Counted from the stretch's first letter, positions 25,157 through 34,366 are shown. The stretch is DNA of 64,000 nucleotides from JAYPWI01 sp964629575 (GCA_964629575.1 CAZVUM010000001.1:124001-188000), one strand, 5' to 3'. Notes: generated from the letters alone by a model not told the origin. Numbers and translations: made by a program.

Positions 25157-26275
25157 GTGTTGAAAATCACTGCGACGCCGCGCATCCGTCGGTCGCCGTT
25201 TCACGACGCTGTGGTGGCGGCCGGAGTGACCGACGCCACCGTCTACAACAAGATGCTGATGCCGACGTCCTACGGGGATCTCGAGGCCGAATATCGGCGA
25301 CTTCTCGAAGGCGTGGCGATGTGGGACGTCTCGTGTCAGCGGCAGGTCCAGATCTCTGGCCCACACGCCGACGACCTCGTCCAGTACGTCACGGCACGCG
25401 ATCTGTCCTCGATGAAGGTCGGACAGGGCAAGTACGTCGCGATGTGTGATCACGAGGGAGTGCTGCTCAACGATCCCATCCTGATGAAGCTGAGCGGCGG
25501 CCGGTACTGGTTCTCGATCGCCGACAGCGACGTGTTGCTGTGGTGTCGCGCGGTTGCCTTCGAGCGGGACTTCGAGGTCTCGATCACAGAGCCCGATGTG
25601 TCGCCGTTGGCTGTTCAGGGCCCCCTGGCGGTCGACCTCATCGCCGACCTCTTCGGCGACCATGTGCGCGCGCTCAAGTACTTCTGGTTCGTCGAGACCG
25701 AGCTCGACAGCATCCCGCTGACCCTGTGCCGATCGGGTTGGAGCAAGCAGGGCGGGTTCGAACTGTTCCTCCAGGACGGGTCGCGGGGTGTCGAACTCTG
25801 GGACACGGTCGCAGCAGCCGGCGAGCGCTACGGCGTCGGCCCTGGCGCACCCAATCACATCGAGCGGGTGGAGAGTGGTCTGCTGGCGTGGGGCGGCGAC
25901 AACACGCCTGGTTCCAACCCGTTCGAGTGCGGGCTCGGTCGTTTTGTCGATGTCGACTGTGAGGCGGACTACATCGGCAAGAGCGCCCTCCAGAAGGTCG
26001 CCGCCGAGGGTCCAGAGCGGCTCCTTGTCGGTCTGATCCTCGAGGACGCCGCCGACTCGATCGCCGACGCGTGGCCGCTCGAGCAGCGCACTGCGGTTCG
26101 GGTCGGCGAGTGCCAGGTCGGCACCCTCTCGGCAGTGGTGGAGTCGCCCCGGCTCGGACGCACCATCGGTATCGCGCAGATCGCCCGGGAGGTCGTGGAG
26201 GCTGGCGCGACCGTCATCGTGGAGTCGCCGCAGGGAGCTCGGGCGGCCGAGATCACCGAGCTGCCCTTCATCTGA
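25157..26275 (+). CDS. dmdA: DMSP demethylase-like GcvT-fold methyltransferase (DmdA-like)
   Basis: A 372-residue aminomethyltransferase-fold protein from the GTG at 25157. The segments TVYNKMLMPTSYGDLEAEY, MWDVSCQRQVQI, WFSIADSDVLLW, LKYFWFVETEL, RSGWSKQGGFELF and PNHIERVESGLLAWGGD follow the DmdA sequence I know from marine SAR11 bacteria much more closely than glycine-cleavage T-proteins. DmdA moves a methyl group from dimethylsulfoniopropionate to tetrahydrofolate, giving methylmercaptopropionate. DmdA-like relatives with other substrates exist, so the assignment is likely but not certain. No dmdBCD genes are next to it, although acyl-CoA ligase, dehydrogenase and hydratase genes occur elsewhere in the window. 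Confidence 0.65.
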   Translation: MLKITATPRIRRSPFHDAVVAAGVTDATVYNKMLMPTSYGDLEAEYRRLLEGVAMWDVSCQRQVQISGPHADDLVQYVTARDLSSMKVGQGKYVAMCDHEGVLLNDPILMKLSGGRYWFSIADSDVLLWCRAVAFERDFEVSITEPDVSPLAVQGPLAVDLIADLFGDHVRALKYFWFVETELDSIPLTLCRSGWSKQGGFELFLQDGSRGVELWDTVAAAGERYGVGPGAPNHIERVESGLLAWGGDNTPGSNPFECGLGRFVDVDCEADYIGKSALQKVAAEGPERLLVGLILEDAADSIADAWPLEQRTAVRVGECQVGTLSAVVESPRLGRTIGIAQIAREVVEAGATVIVESPQGARAAEITELPFI

Positions 26276-26362
26276 CGTCGCCCCCGAGCTGACTCCCACT
26301 GGGGACCCCCAGGGGGAAATGGGGGATTCTCCGGGCAGACGTGAGCTCCGGAAGTCGTCTGA

Positions 26363-27733
26363 ATGGTCTTCATGACGACATCGACGGAATCTCGCGCGCT
26401 GGCGCCGGGGAACACACCTCGGCTCGGTGACCTCGCCGGCGCGGCGGCAGCGGACCGCAACCGTGCCGTAGACGCTTATCGCGCCGGAGCGATGATCGCC
26501 GTGGCGCTGGGACACTGGGCGGCCGTCGCGGTAGGGACGGACGCCAACGGCGAGCTGTGGGCTGGCAACGCGTTGGAGTACGCCCCGGGCATGGCCTGGC
26601 TGACCTGGCTGTTCCAGGTGATGCCGCTGTTCTTCGTCGTGGGCGGCTTCGCGTCTGCGATGTCGCTCGACTCGCACATTGCGCAGGGGCGGCGCACGTG
26701 CGACTGGGTGGCGCAGCGACTCCGTCGGATGATGGCGCCCGCGGTCGTGTTGGCGGCGGTGTGGACAGGTGTGATCGGCCTCGGGGTCGTGGCGGGCCAG
26801 GCCTCCCTCGTGATCGCGGCCGCGTTTGCCGCGGCGATCCCGCTGTGGTTCCTGGCGAACTACACAATCGACACAGCGTTGGCGCCGCACGTGTTGCCGC
26901 GATTCCGCCGCCATCCTGTGGGCGTTCCGGCGCTGCTCGTTGGGGCGTTCGTCGTGATCGAGCTCATCCGGCTCGCCGGCGTGCCGGTTCTGCCGCAGCT
27001 CAACTGGGTGCTCGGTTGGTTGATCTTCCAGGTGCTGGGTTTCGCGTGGCGCGATGGCCTGCTGCCGTCGGGTCGCGCCGTGTGTGCGCTGTCGATCGGA
27101 TTCCTCGGGGCAGCGGTGACAGCTGTCGCCGTCGGCCCGTGGCCCGTGGCGATGGTGCACTTCCCCGGGCTGGCTCACTCGCCTACCCAGCCCCCGACGA
27201 TCGCCCTCCTTCTCTTCGGGTTCGGGTACAGCGGTTTGGCGATCGCAGCGGCCCCGCGTGTGACGGCTGCGCTCGCAGGCGATGGCCGTGGCTCGAAGGC
27301 TGCCTGGCGCGCGGCGGTCGCAGCGAACGCCATCGCGATGTCCGTGTATCTCTGGCACATGACGGCCGCCGTGGTCGGGAGCGTCGTGCTCTGGTCGCTG
27401 GGTCTCCTCCCCACCGCCTCCGTGGGGTCGCCGCTGTGGTGGTTCCAGAAGATCCCCGTCTTCATCGTGTCCTTCCTCGCGCTCGCAGCGATCGTCAGCG
27501 CGGTGTGCGGCCATGAACGGCGCGCCCTCTTGTCGCCGCCGGTTCGCTGGCGGGGTGGCACCGGGAGCGTCCTGGCGACGGCGGCGCTGATCTCTCTGTC
27601 GGTGAAGTTGTGGGCCGGCGGTTCGCTTCCCCAACTGTCGGCGGGTCTGGTCGGGGTGCTCGCCGTCTGGATGGTCGTGCTGCGAGGCCTCCCGAAGGCG
27701 CCTGCCGCGCTGATCTCGGAGGTGCGGTCGTGA
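26363..27733 (+). CDS. Acyltransferase-3-type integral membrane protein
   Basis: A 456-residue protein with about ten predicted membrane segments. GGAAG eight bases before the ATG at 26363 supports this start; ATG 26372 is an alternative. The segment DAYRAGAMIAVALGHW carries the family histidine, and MPLFFVVGGFASAMSL and RLRRMMAPAVVLAAVW follow as in OafA/acyltransferase-3 proteins. Such enzymes transfer acyl groups to surface sugars or lipids. It heads a run of four overlapping genes (GTGA junctions), continuing with a polytopic protein and a two-component system, so these four probably share a transcript. Confidence 0.8.
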   Translation: MVFMTTSTESRALAPGNTPRLGDLAGAAAADRNRAVDAYRAGAMIAVALGHWAAVAVGTDANGELWAGNALEYAPGMAWLTWLFQVMPLFFVVGGFASAMSLDSHIAQGRRTCDWVAQRLRRMMAPAVVLAAVWTGVIGLGVVAGQASLVIAAAFAAAIPLWFLANYTIDTALAPHVLPRFRRHPVGVPALLVGAFVVIELIRLAGVPVLPQLNWVLGWLIFQVLGFAWRDGLLPSGRAVCALSIGFLGAAVTAVAVGPWPVAMVHFPGLAHSPTQPPTIALLLFGFGYSGLAIAAAPRVTAALAGDGRGSKAAWRAAVAANAIAMSVYLWHMTAAVVGSVVLWSLGLLPTASVGSPLWWFQKIPVFIVSFLALAAIVSAVCGHERRALLSPPVRWRGGTGSVLATAALISLSVKLWAGGSLPQLSAGLVGVLAVWMVVLRGLPKAPAALISEVRS

Positions 27734-29508
27734 GTCGTTTCATCCCCGACAGCGCGTCCCAGAACGTGGGTGTTCTCGGAGCTGCGCTGCTCGCGATCTC
27801 CGGGCTCACGCTGGTGAGCGCGCGCTGGTCCGACGTCGGACCCGGCGGCCGGCTGACCCTTCTCCTCGTTCTCACGGCCCTCGTGGGCGCCGCGGCGGTC
27901 GCAGTGCGCGATCTGGCCCCACGGACGGCGTCAACCCTCTCCGGCCTCGTCGTTGTGATGATCCCCCTCGACGCGGCCGGCATCGCGCTGGCTGCGGGTG
28001 GGGATTGGCGCTCGGCGGCGACGGTCGGCGGGCCGGTCGCCGTCGTTCTCGGTGAGCTCGTGTACCGCGGCCGCCGGCGTCGAGCCGGCGACTGGCTGGC
28101 CGCGGCGGGTCTCGTGGCGACGGCGTCCGGCGTGGCCGCAACCCACGATCTCGCAGGCCCCGTGGTTCTCGCGGTTGCAGCGCTCATCGCGGCCGTCTGT
28201 CTCGAGCGCGATCGAGACCTGGCAGCGGTCGCTGCGGTGATCGCCGGCCTCGCCCCAGCGTTCAGGGTGCTGCGCGATGCGACGTTCATGGGGCAGGGGA
28301 CGCTCCGCGACGTCGGGCTCATCGACAGGGCCTCGGTCGAGGAAACGGTGCTCGCGGGTGGCCTGGCTACTGCTGCGCTGCTCGTCGTGTCGACCCGGCG
28401 GCGCAGTGCGCGAGTGCTTGTGGCGGCCTCGGCCACGGCAGTCGCGGCGGCGATCGACGTCTGGGCAGAGCTGCGGCCTCCTGCGTCGACCGGAGTCATT
28501 GCCGCCGCAACGTTGCTCGCGTTGTACCAGTTGGTGCGGCTGCACCCGATCTGCCGTGGGCCCTATGTGTTCGTCGCCGACGATCTGTTCGTGGTCGCAA
28601 CCGGAGTGATGACGGGGTTGGCTGCGCGCTGGGCGTGGCTCGCGCTTCTCGACTGGGAAGGGCTGGATCGACGGGCGTGGAGCCTGACCGCTGCTGTTCT
28701 CTGCGGGGCCTGGCTCGCGCTGGGCCTTCGCTCGGCCCTGGGCGGCGCGGAGCCGCGCTCGTTCGTCGAAGCGTCGTACGCCGTGGTTCCCGGAGCCGCT
28801 CTTGCTGCGTGGGCGTCCGCCGCGCTCTGGAGCGGTGAGCCCCTCCTCGGAGGACTCCTCGTCGCAGGTGGCGCGCTGGCGTTGAGGTTCTCCGCCCACG
28901 CGCAAGCACCGCTGCTCAGCGGCGTCGCCTGGCTGGCTGTTCTCTTGCTCGTCGGTGGCTGGAACCTTCCGGGCGCGCTCGCCGCTGCTGCGCTCATGGT
29001 GGCCTGGGCGCTACCGCTCGGTGTGACGCATCGACGCGTCGAGCTGTGGTTGGCGTGGTCGTTTGGGGCGTTGTCCTGGTGGGCGATCGTCGATGCGTTG
29101 GGGGAGCAGTCGATGGACCTGCTCCTCCTGCCCGTCCTCGTGCTCGCCGCCCGGGCCGCAGTGTCGCTCGGGGTGGCTCCCGCCCTCGCCTCCGGTTCGC
29201 TGCTCGTCGGAGCAGGTGCCCTCGCCGTCGCCTCACGGGCAGACGACGGGAGACCCGTTCACCTGTTGGTGTTCGTCGGGTTGGCGACCGTGTTGGCTCT
29301 GGCAGCGGCGCTCTCCAGCGAGGGCTCCTCGGTCACCATCGCCGGATCGTGCGCCGTCGGAGGAGCGGTGTACGAGGCGCTCGCTGTGACGGTTGGGCTG
29401 GGTGCATGGGCCTGGTTCGCAGTACTCGGGTGCTCGGCCCTCGCGGCCGCGGCGATGATGGAAGCGACCTCGACCACCGGGGACCGGACCGTATCCTCGG
29501 CTGCGTGA
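27730..29508 (+). CDS. Polytopic membrane protein of unknown function
   Basis: A 592-residue protein starting with GTG at 27730 inside the stop of the acyltransferase gene. Almost the entire chain consists of alternating hydrophobic stretches, about 18-20 potential helices, separated by short arginine-rich loops such as YRGRRRRAGDW and STRRRSARV. No catalytic motif is visible. Its composition resembles large actinobacterial membrane proteins related to SCO7322- or DUF2339-like families, but I cannot assign it. The stop overlaps the histidine-kinase start as GTGA, so it may be the membrane partner or target of that signalling pair. Confidence 0.7.
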   Translation: MSRFIPDSASQNVGVLGAALLAISGLTLVSARWSDVGPGGRLTLLLVLTALVGAAAVAVRDLAPRTASTLSGLVVVMIPLDAAGIALAAGGDWRSAATVGGPVAVVLGELVYRGRRRRAGDWLAAAGLVATASGVAATHDLAGPVVLAVAALIAAVCLERDRDLAAVAAVIAGLAPAFRVLRDATFMGQGTLRDVGLIDRASVEETVLAGGLATAALLVVSTRRRSARVLVAASATAVAAAIDVWAELRPPASTGVIAAATLLALYQLVRLHPICRGPYVFVADDLFVVATGVMTGLAARWAWLALLDWEGLDRRAWSLTAAVLCGAWLALGLRSALGGAEPRSFVEASYAVVPGAALAAWASAALWSGEPLLGGLLVAGGALALRFSAHAQAPLLSGVAWLAVLLLVGGWNLPGALAAAALMVAWALPLGVTHRRVELWLAWSFGALSWWAIVDALGEQSMDLLLLPVLVLAARAAVSLGVAPALASGSLLVGAGALAVASRADDGRPVHLLVFVGLATVLALAAALSSEGSSVTIAGSCAVGGAVYEALAVTVGLGAWAWFAVLGCSALAAAAMMEATSTTGDRTVSSAA

Positions 29509-30578
29509 CGGGACCGATCGATGCCCTCGACGGCGCGATGCGCCGCGGCCTCGTCGCCTTCAGATGGCTGGCGCTCGGGTGGGCGTGCGCCGGAGTGGCC
29601 CTCGAGCGAGACCATCTCGATCGGCTCTGGCTCGCAATCTTGCTGCTGGCCGCCGCGGCGGTCGTCACCACGCTGGCCTCGCGCAGGGTCGGCGACCCCA
29701 CGTGGGCCCGCTCGATCCTCGTCGTCGAACTCGCCGTCGGCTGTGCGCTTCTCGTTGCCGATGCCGCGGTCTACGACGCGGCTCGGGCCCAGTCCCTCGC
29801 CTGGGCGTGGCCGGCGGCAGGCATCATGGCGGTCGCCTTGTCGTTGGGAGTGGCGGCTGCCCTCGCGGCGGCTGGGCTCATCGGAACGGCGTCTCTGATC
29901 GGCGAGTCGCTGCTGCGCGACGAACTGCAGTGGACCTCGTCGACCGCGAGCAAGACAGCGCTGCTCGTGCTCGCAGCTGTTGCGGCAGCGCGCATCGCCG
30001 CGATCCTCCGGTTGGCCGAGCGGGAGATTTCGGCGGTGCGTGCTCGTGAGGATGTGGCGCGGGTGCTGCACGACGGTGTGCTGCAGACACTCGCCGTGGT
30101 GCAGCGCCGCTCCGGAGACGCCGACCTCCGGGCGCTCGCGAGCGAGCAGGAGCGGGACCTGCGGAGCTTCTTGTTCGAAGGCGAGCGGCCGCCGGAGAGC
30201 CTCCGGCGCGCGTTGCGGCTGGCGTCCGACGAAGTCGCCCGTCGCCACGGTGTGTCGATCGACGCCGTCATCGCCGACGATCTCCCCGAGCTCTCGCCAC
30301 ACAAGGCCGGAGCGCTGGCCGGAGCAGTGCGTGAGGCGCTCACCAACTCGGCCAAACACAGCGGCGCAACGTCGGTCTCGCTGTACGCCGAACCGGCAGA
30401 CTCCGGGGGTGTGTACTGCTCGGTTCGAGACGACGGGCGAGGATTCGATCCCGAGGAGGCAACGGCGGGCCGGGGACTCAGCGACTCGGTCCGCGCCAGG
30501 GTGAACGGTCTCGGTGGCCGCGTCGAGATCACGTCGGCTCCGTCACGAGGAACAGAGGTGGAGATGTGGCTGAGCTGA
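29505..30578 (+). CDS. NarL-type sensor histidine kinase
   Basis: A 357-residue kinase from the GTG at 29505, overlapping the previous stop. The N-terminal half has about five to six membrane helices without a large extracellular loop. The HisKA_3 dimerisation box is REDVARVLHDGVLQTLAVV with the phosphorylated histidine near residue 189. The ATPase domain has AVREALTNSAKHSGA (N box), VRDDGRGFD (G1) and RGLSDSVRARVNGLGG (G2). It phosphorylates the response regulator encoded next, which overlaps it by 13 bases. The small sensor part suggests it reads the membrane or a partner protein such as the upstream polytopic protein. Confidence 0.9.
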   Translation: MTGPIDALDGAMRRGLVAFRWLALGWACAGVALERDHLDRLWLAILLLAAAAVVTTLASRRVGDPTWARSILVVELAVGCALLVADAAVYDAARAQSLAWAWPAAGIMAVALSLGVAAALAAAGLIGTASLIGESLLRDELQWTSSTASKTALLVLAAVAAARIAAILRLAEREISAVRAREDVARVLHDGVLQTLAVVQRRSGDADLRALASEQERDLRSFLFEGERPPESLRRALRLASDEVARRHGVSIDAVIADDLPELSPHKAGALAGAVREALTNSAKHSGATSVSLYAEPADSGGVYCSVRDDGRGFDPEEATAGRGLSDSVRARVNGLGGRVEITSAPSRGTEVEMWLS

Positions 30579-31195
30579 TTCGAATCGTCATCGCCGACGA
30601 CCACCCGATCTGGGTTGCCGGGGTCCGCGCCGACCTCGGTGATCGCTTCGAGGTCGTGGGTGAGGCTGCCGACGCTGTCGAAGCGATCGAGGTGATCGAG
30701 CGCACATCGCCCGACCTCGCCCTGTGCGATCTCAACATGCCGAACGGCGGCGGTCGACGCGTCGCTGCCGCCTGCAGCTCCACGACGCGGGTGGTGATCC
30801 TGACGGTCAGCGAGGCGGAGAAGGACGTTCTCGACGCAGTCGCGGCCGGCGCACTCGGCTACCTCACCAAGTCGACGAGCCCCGGCGAGCTCCGGTCCGC
30901 GCTCGAACGGGCGGCTGCGGGAGAGCCCGTGTTTTCGCCGTCGCTGGCCGCCCTCGTGCTCAGTGAGTTCCGCCGTCTTCACGGCACCGGTCGAAGCGAG
31001 GCAGACGCGCTCACCGACCGCGAGCGCGAGGTGCTGCAGCATGTCGCCAAGGGGCGCACGTACCGCGAGATCGGCGAGGCGCTGTTCATCTCACCCAAGA
31101 CGGTCGAGAACCACACCCGCAACATCCTGGACAAGCTCCGCCTGAGCAAGAAGCAGGAGCTGATGCGCTACGCCATCGAGCACGGCATCGAGTGA
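30566..31195 (+). CDS. NarL/LuxR-family response regulator
   Basis: A 209-residue regulator starting with GTG at 30566, 13 bases inside the kinase gene. The receiver domain has the acidic pair D11-D12, the phosphoacceptor D55 in LALCDLNMP, the switch threonine T80 in VVILTVSE and K102 in GYLTKST. The C-terminal LuxR helix-turn-helix begins near residue 145 (LTDREREVLQHVAKGRTYREIGEALFIS) with recognition helix KTVENHTRNILDKL. It is the cognate partner of the kinase. Target genes are unknown; the operon itself is a candidate. Confidence 0.92.
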   Translation: MAELIRIVIADDHPIWVAGVRADLGDRFEVVGEAADAVEAIEVIERTSPDLALCDLNMPNGGGRRVAAACSSTTRVVILTVSEAEKDVLDAVAAGALGYLTKSTSPGELRSALERAAAGEPVFSPSLAALVLSEFRRLHGTGRSEADALTDREREVLQHVAKGRTYREIGEALFISPKTVENHTRNILDKLRLSKKQELMRYAIEHGIE

Positions 31196-31220
31196 CCTGG
31201 GCTGGGAGCTGGCCCGACCG

Positions 31221-32663
31221 TCAGCCCTCTCTCACGACGATCGTCCCGAAGCACATCTCGTCGTCGGTCCCGTCGGCCCACAGCACGTAGGCGGGTTCGA
31301 GGTCGGCGTCGCGCTTGGATCGATCCCAGCTGCATTCGAGACGAATGGTGTCGCTGCCCGAGATCTGGATCTCGTCGACCGGGTAGTAGTTGAGCTGCCA
31401 GTCGAAGGACCAACGTGGGATGTCGAGGAGAACCAGCTCCTCGTCGGTGCCGGGGTTGAGGGTCATGCGAAAGCTCGCCCCGATCTCGTGCTCGTGACCG
31501 AGGACCGAGACCACCGTTCCGCTGGCCCGGGCCGGCAGCTCGCACGATGAGCTGGCCACGCCGTCGGTCATGTGGGCGAAGTCAGTGGGCCGCTGGCGGC
31601 AAAAGAGCAGAATGTCGTCGGCCAGCACCCCGTCGCGGCCGTACTTGTCGATCGCGGCGGCCATTGCTGCATCTCGATCGCAGAGGGGTCCGACCTCGTC
31701 GTCGGAGCACGGGATCTCCGCTGGCGCCAGAAACGAGATGACCCGCACTTCGTCGGTGACCTCGCCCGGCTCTGCGACGTCGAGCTCGATGGCGCTGCGG
31801 TCGAGCGGTGCGTCCACCTCGAAGTGGTAGTGGACCTGAACGATGATGAAGTCGCCTGCCTCCATCTTCATGCCGCTGCCGTCGGGAAGCTCCGTGGGCC
31901 CCTGGCCAGGTGCCCAGCCCAGGAAGATCTCGTCGTCGCCGACGCCCGACGCGCCGAAGCACGGCCACCCGCCCTGCTCGGGGTGCTGTCGATCGAGGGT
32001 GTCGGCGGTTCCCCGTGCACTTGCCGGCGCCAGATAGCCGATTGCGTGGTGAACCACCTCGGTCTGGTCGGGAACGAACTCGTACCCGCGAATCCAGGTC
32101 GTCTCGGTCAGCCCGAGGTCGTAGATCATGCAGCGGTACTCGTCCGGCTGGCCCGCTTCGCCGTCGTAGCCGCCGAGGGGTTCGATCGCGAGGTCGACGT
32201 CGCTCAGCCGACGTACGCCTGCCGTGGCGACCACCGGCGTTTCGAGCGGGACGTCGGCGGACGGGTCGAACGACGCCCAGCTCACGATCGCCGCTCGTTG
32301 GCTGTCACTGAGGTCGTAGTTGTTGGCGAACTCGACGCTTTCGGAGGACGCGGGCCACGGGGGCATGTAACCGGTGCTCACGGCGAGGTGGATCGCATCG
32401 GCGTTCTCGACGATGTCGCCCACCGTGTCGAGTCGCAGGTGGGGTGTGCCAGGCCCGTCGCCGGTGTGACAGCGCGCACAGGTCTGCTCGATCGGGGCCA
32501 GGATCTCGCCGGCGAAGCCTTCGACCGGCTCGGTGGTGGTCGATTGCGTCCCAGGTCCGCCAGCGGTCGTCGGCTGGCCGTCGCTGTCGGAGCAGGCTGC
32601 GATCACAACAGCTGCTGCAAGCGCGAACGAGAGCGGGATGAGGGTCTTCAGGTTGATCCGCAC
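31221..32663 (-). CDS. Lipoprotein with c-type haem motif and copper type II monooxygenase-like domains
   Basis: A 480-residue exported protein. A lipoprotein signal peptide ends at C24 (VVIAAC), followed by a TG-rich linker. Residues 62-66 (CARCH) form a c-type haem site in a small cytochrome domain. The rest matches the two-domain peptidylglycine-monooxygenase fold: H205-H206 in EVVHHAIGY and H278/H280 in QVHYHF fit the CuH site, H390/H392 in GHEHEIG and M470 in DDEMCFG fit the CuM site. All copper ligands appear present. Family members hydroxylate C-H bonds with copper and a reductant; here the attached haem could deliver electrons (inference). The substrate is unknown. Confidence 0.82.
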   Translation of the reverse strand: MRINLKTLIPLSFALAAAVVIAACSDSDGQPTTAGGPGTQSTTTEPVEGFAGEILAPIEQTCARCHTGDGPGTPHLRLDTVGDIVENADAIHLAVSTGYMPPWPASSESVEFANNYDLSDSQRAAIVSWASFDPSADVPLETPVVATAGVRRLSDVDLAIEPLGGYDGEAGQPDEYRCMIYDLGLTETTWIRGYEFVPDQTEVVHHAIGYLAPASARGTADTLDRQHPEQGGWPCFGASGVGDDEIFLGWAPGQGPTELPDGSGMKMEAGDFIIVQVHYHFEVDAPLDRSAIELDVAEPGEVTDEVRVISFLAPAEIPCSDDEVGPLCDRDAAMAAAIDKYGRDGVLADDILLFCRQRPTDFAHMTDGVASSSCELPARASGTVVSVLGHEHEIGASFRMTLNPGTDEELVLLDIPRWSFDWQLNYYPVDEIQISGSDTIRLECSWDRSKRDADLEPAYVLWADGTDDEMCFGTIVVREG

Positions 32664-32736
32664 ACGACCCAGGGTAAGGACTCGCAGGCGATCCCGACAT
32701 CGGCCGAACGGCTGATCTCGACGTCGTTCCTGGTGC

Positions 32737-33507
32737 TCAGTCCAAGCGGCGACCGAAGAGCTCAGCGAGCCGTTCGTAGTGGCGGGCCGCCCCGGCGGGG
32801 GAGAAGCAGTACCTCTCCGGAAAGACGAAGCCGTGCTCGGTGTCGGGGTAGAGCTCGATCGTGTGCTCGACGTCGACGGTGGTCATGTGCGCTCGAAGGG
32901 CGTCCATCTCCTCGTCGCTCACGTAGATGTCGTTGTCGGCGAGACCGAAGTAGAGCTCGCCGGGAATCTCAGCGAACCGCAGATGCGGCGAGTCGGACTG
33001 GTCGGTGACGATGCCGGAGCCGTAGAGGCTCGCCGCGGCTGCCATCCGTTGGGGAAATGCGCCGGCCGCTGCCATCACGAGCCGCCCACCCATGCAGTAT
33101 CCGACCCCGCCAACGCTGGACGCGTCGATGTCGTCCTGTTGGTCGAGCCACTCGAGGATCTTGCCGGTGTCGTGGATGACGCGAGCGTTGGTGATGTTGC
33201 CCGCCAGCTCCATCATGAAGTTGCGGACCGCGACGTAGTCGCCGTCGCCCAGTCGGTTGGCGTCGATGTCGACGTGGCGAGCCAACCGGTAGAACGAGTT
33301 GGGCAACACGGCGACATAGCCGGCGGCAGCGATGCGCGCGGCGATTTCGACGAGCTCGGGTCGGATCCCCGACGCCGGCATGTAGACGATCACGGCTCTG
33401 TGCGGTCCGGTTCGACCGGGTATCTCCGGGGTGACGACGTGACAGTTCATGGTGCCGTCGTCCGTAGCGATGTCGATCTCCGCGACGTGGGTGTCGTAGA
33501 GGACCAT
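32737..33507 (-). CDS. Dienelactone-hydrolase-family protein
   Basis: A 256-residue alpha/beta hydrolase. The nucleophile is a cysteine in GGVGYCMGGRLVMAA near residue 125, as in true dienelactone hydrolases; the acidic residue lies in ELYFGLADNDIYV and the histidine in DTEHGFVFPERY. The segment RAVIVYMPASGIRPELVEIA precedes the cap. The family hydrolyses enol lactones in aromatic ring cleavage, but many members act on other esters. Three bases separate its start from the stop of the enoyl-CoA hydratase gene, so the two are co-transcribed. Confidence 0.87.
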   Translation of the reverse strand: MVLYDTHVAEIDIATDDGTMNCHVVTPEIPGRTGPHRAVIVYMPASGIRPELVEIAARIAAAGYVAVLPNSFYRLARHVDIDANRLGDGDYVAVRNFMMELAGNITNARVIHDTGKILEWLDQQDDIDASSVGGVGYCMGGRLVMAAAGAFPQRMAAAASLYGSGIVTDQSDSPHLRFAEIPGELYFGLADNDIYVSDEEMDALRAHMTTVDVEHTIELYPDTEHGFVFPERYCFSPAGAARHYERLAELFGRRLD

Positions 33508-33510
33508 CGA

Positions 33511-34317
33511 TCAGCGACCCGTCCACACCGGGCTGCGCTTCTCCATGAAAGCGAGCGGCCCCTCCCGCGCGTCGGCGGTCTTTGCCAGGTCAGCCGAACG
33601 CCGGCTCTCGAGAGCGAGCGCCTCCTGCTCGGACATCTCAGCCGATGCCCTGATCACCTCGCGGGCAGCCCGAAGAGCCAGAGGAGCGTTGCCGGCCAGA
33701 GTCGCGGCCAGTTCGAGGGCCGTCGGGAGCACGTCCTCGACCGGAACCAGCCGGTTGATGAGCCCGGAGTCTGCGAGATCGTCGGATGGAACCGGCTTCG
33801 CGGTCAGCAACAGCTCCATCGCCACGGCCTGCGGGAGGTGCCGAGCCAGCCGTGCCGTGCCGCCCATCGCAGGGATCAGACCGAGCGCGACTTCGGAGAG
33901 TCCGAGGCGGACTCCACTGGCGACGACCCGCAGGTCGCTCGCCAACATGAGCTCCATCCCCCCTGCGATCGCGTGGCCGTTGACCGCGGCGATCACCGGT
34001 TTGCCTGGATCGAAGTCGCGCATCGTGGCGACCCCGAGGAGGCCGAGATCGCCGGCGACCGTCCGCTCGTGGTCGTTCTCGGGCTCGCGGCTCCCCGACA
34101 TGAGCGGGATCGTCGTACCGAGGTCGAACCCCGAGCAGAACGTGGTGCCTTCGGCGCCGGTGACGACGATGACCCGTACCTCGTCGTCCTCCGAGACCGA
34201 ACGCCAGGTCTCGGCGAGTGCGACGATCAACTCGGGATCGAGGGCGTTGCGCGCTTCGGGGCGGTTGAGCGTGACCACAGCGACGTGGTCGGCGACGGAG
34301 GTTTCGACGACTGCCAT
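33511..34317 (-). CDS. Enoyl-CoA hydratase/isomerase-family protein
   Basis: A 268-residue crotonase-fold protein from the ATG at 34317. LNRPEARNALDPELIVAL and VIVVTGAEGTTFCSGFDL form the CoA-binding and first oxyanion-hole region; AVNGHAIAGGMELMLASDLRV carries the second oxyanion glycine and the position of the first catalytic glutamate. RLGLSEVALGLIPAMGGTARLAR places a glutamate at the usual second site. Hydration of enoyl-CoA in fatty-acid or ring degradation is the likely job. It lies between an SRPBCC gene (49 bases) and the dienelactone-hydrolase gene (3 bases). Confidence 0.9.
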   Translation of the reverse strand: MAVVETSVADHVAVVTLNRPEARNALDPELIVALAETWRSVSEDDEVRVIVVTGAEGTTFCSGFDLGTTIPLMSGSREPENDHERTVAGDLGLLGVATMRDFDPGKPVIAAVNGHAIAGGMELMLASDLRVVASGVRLGLSEVALGLIPAMGGTARLARHLPQAVAMELLLTAKPVPSDDLADSGLINRLVPVEDVLPTALELAATLAGNAPLALRAAREVIRASAEMSEQEALALESRRSADLAKTADAREGPLAFMEKRSPVWTGR

Positions 34318-34366
34318 CGGCGCAGCGTATTGTGCCGCCGGTGCCGGCGCTGGTCCGGCGGCTGCG

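Noticed and set aside
25157..26275. Glycine-cleavage T-protein (gcvT)
   Set aside because: The fold is shared, but the specific segments match DmdA, and no gcvH or gcvP gene is nearby.
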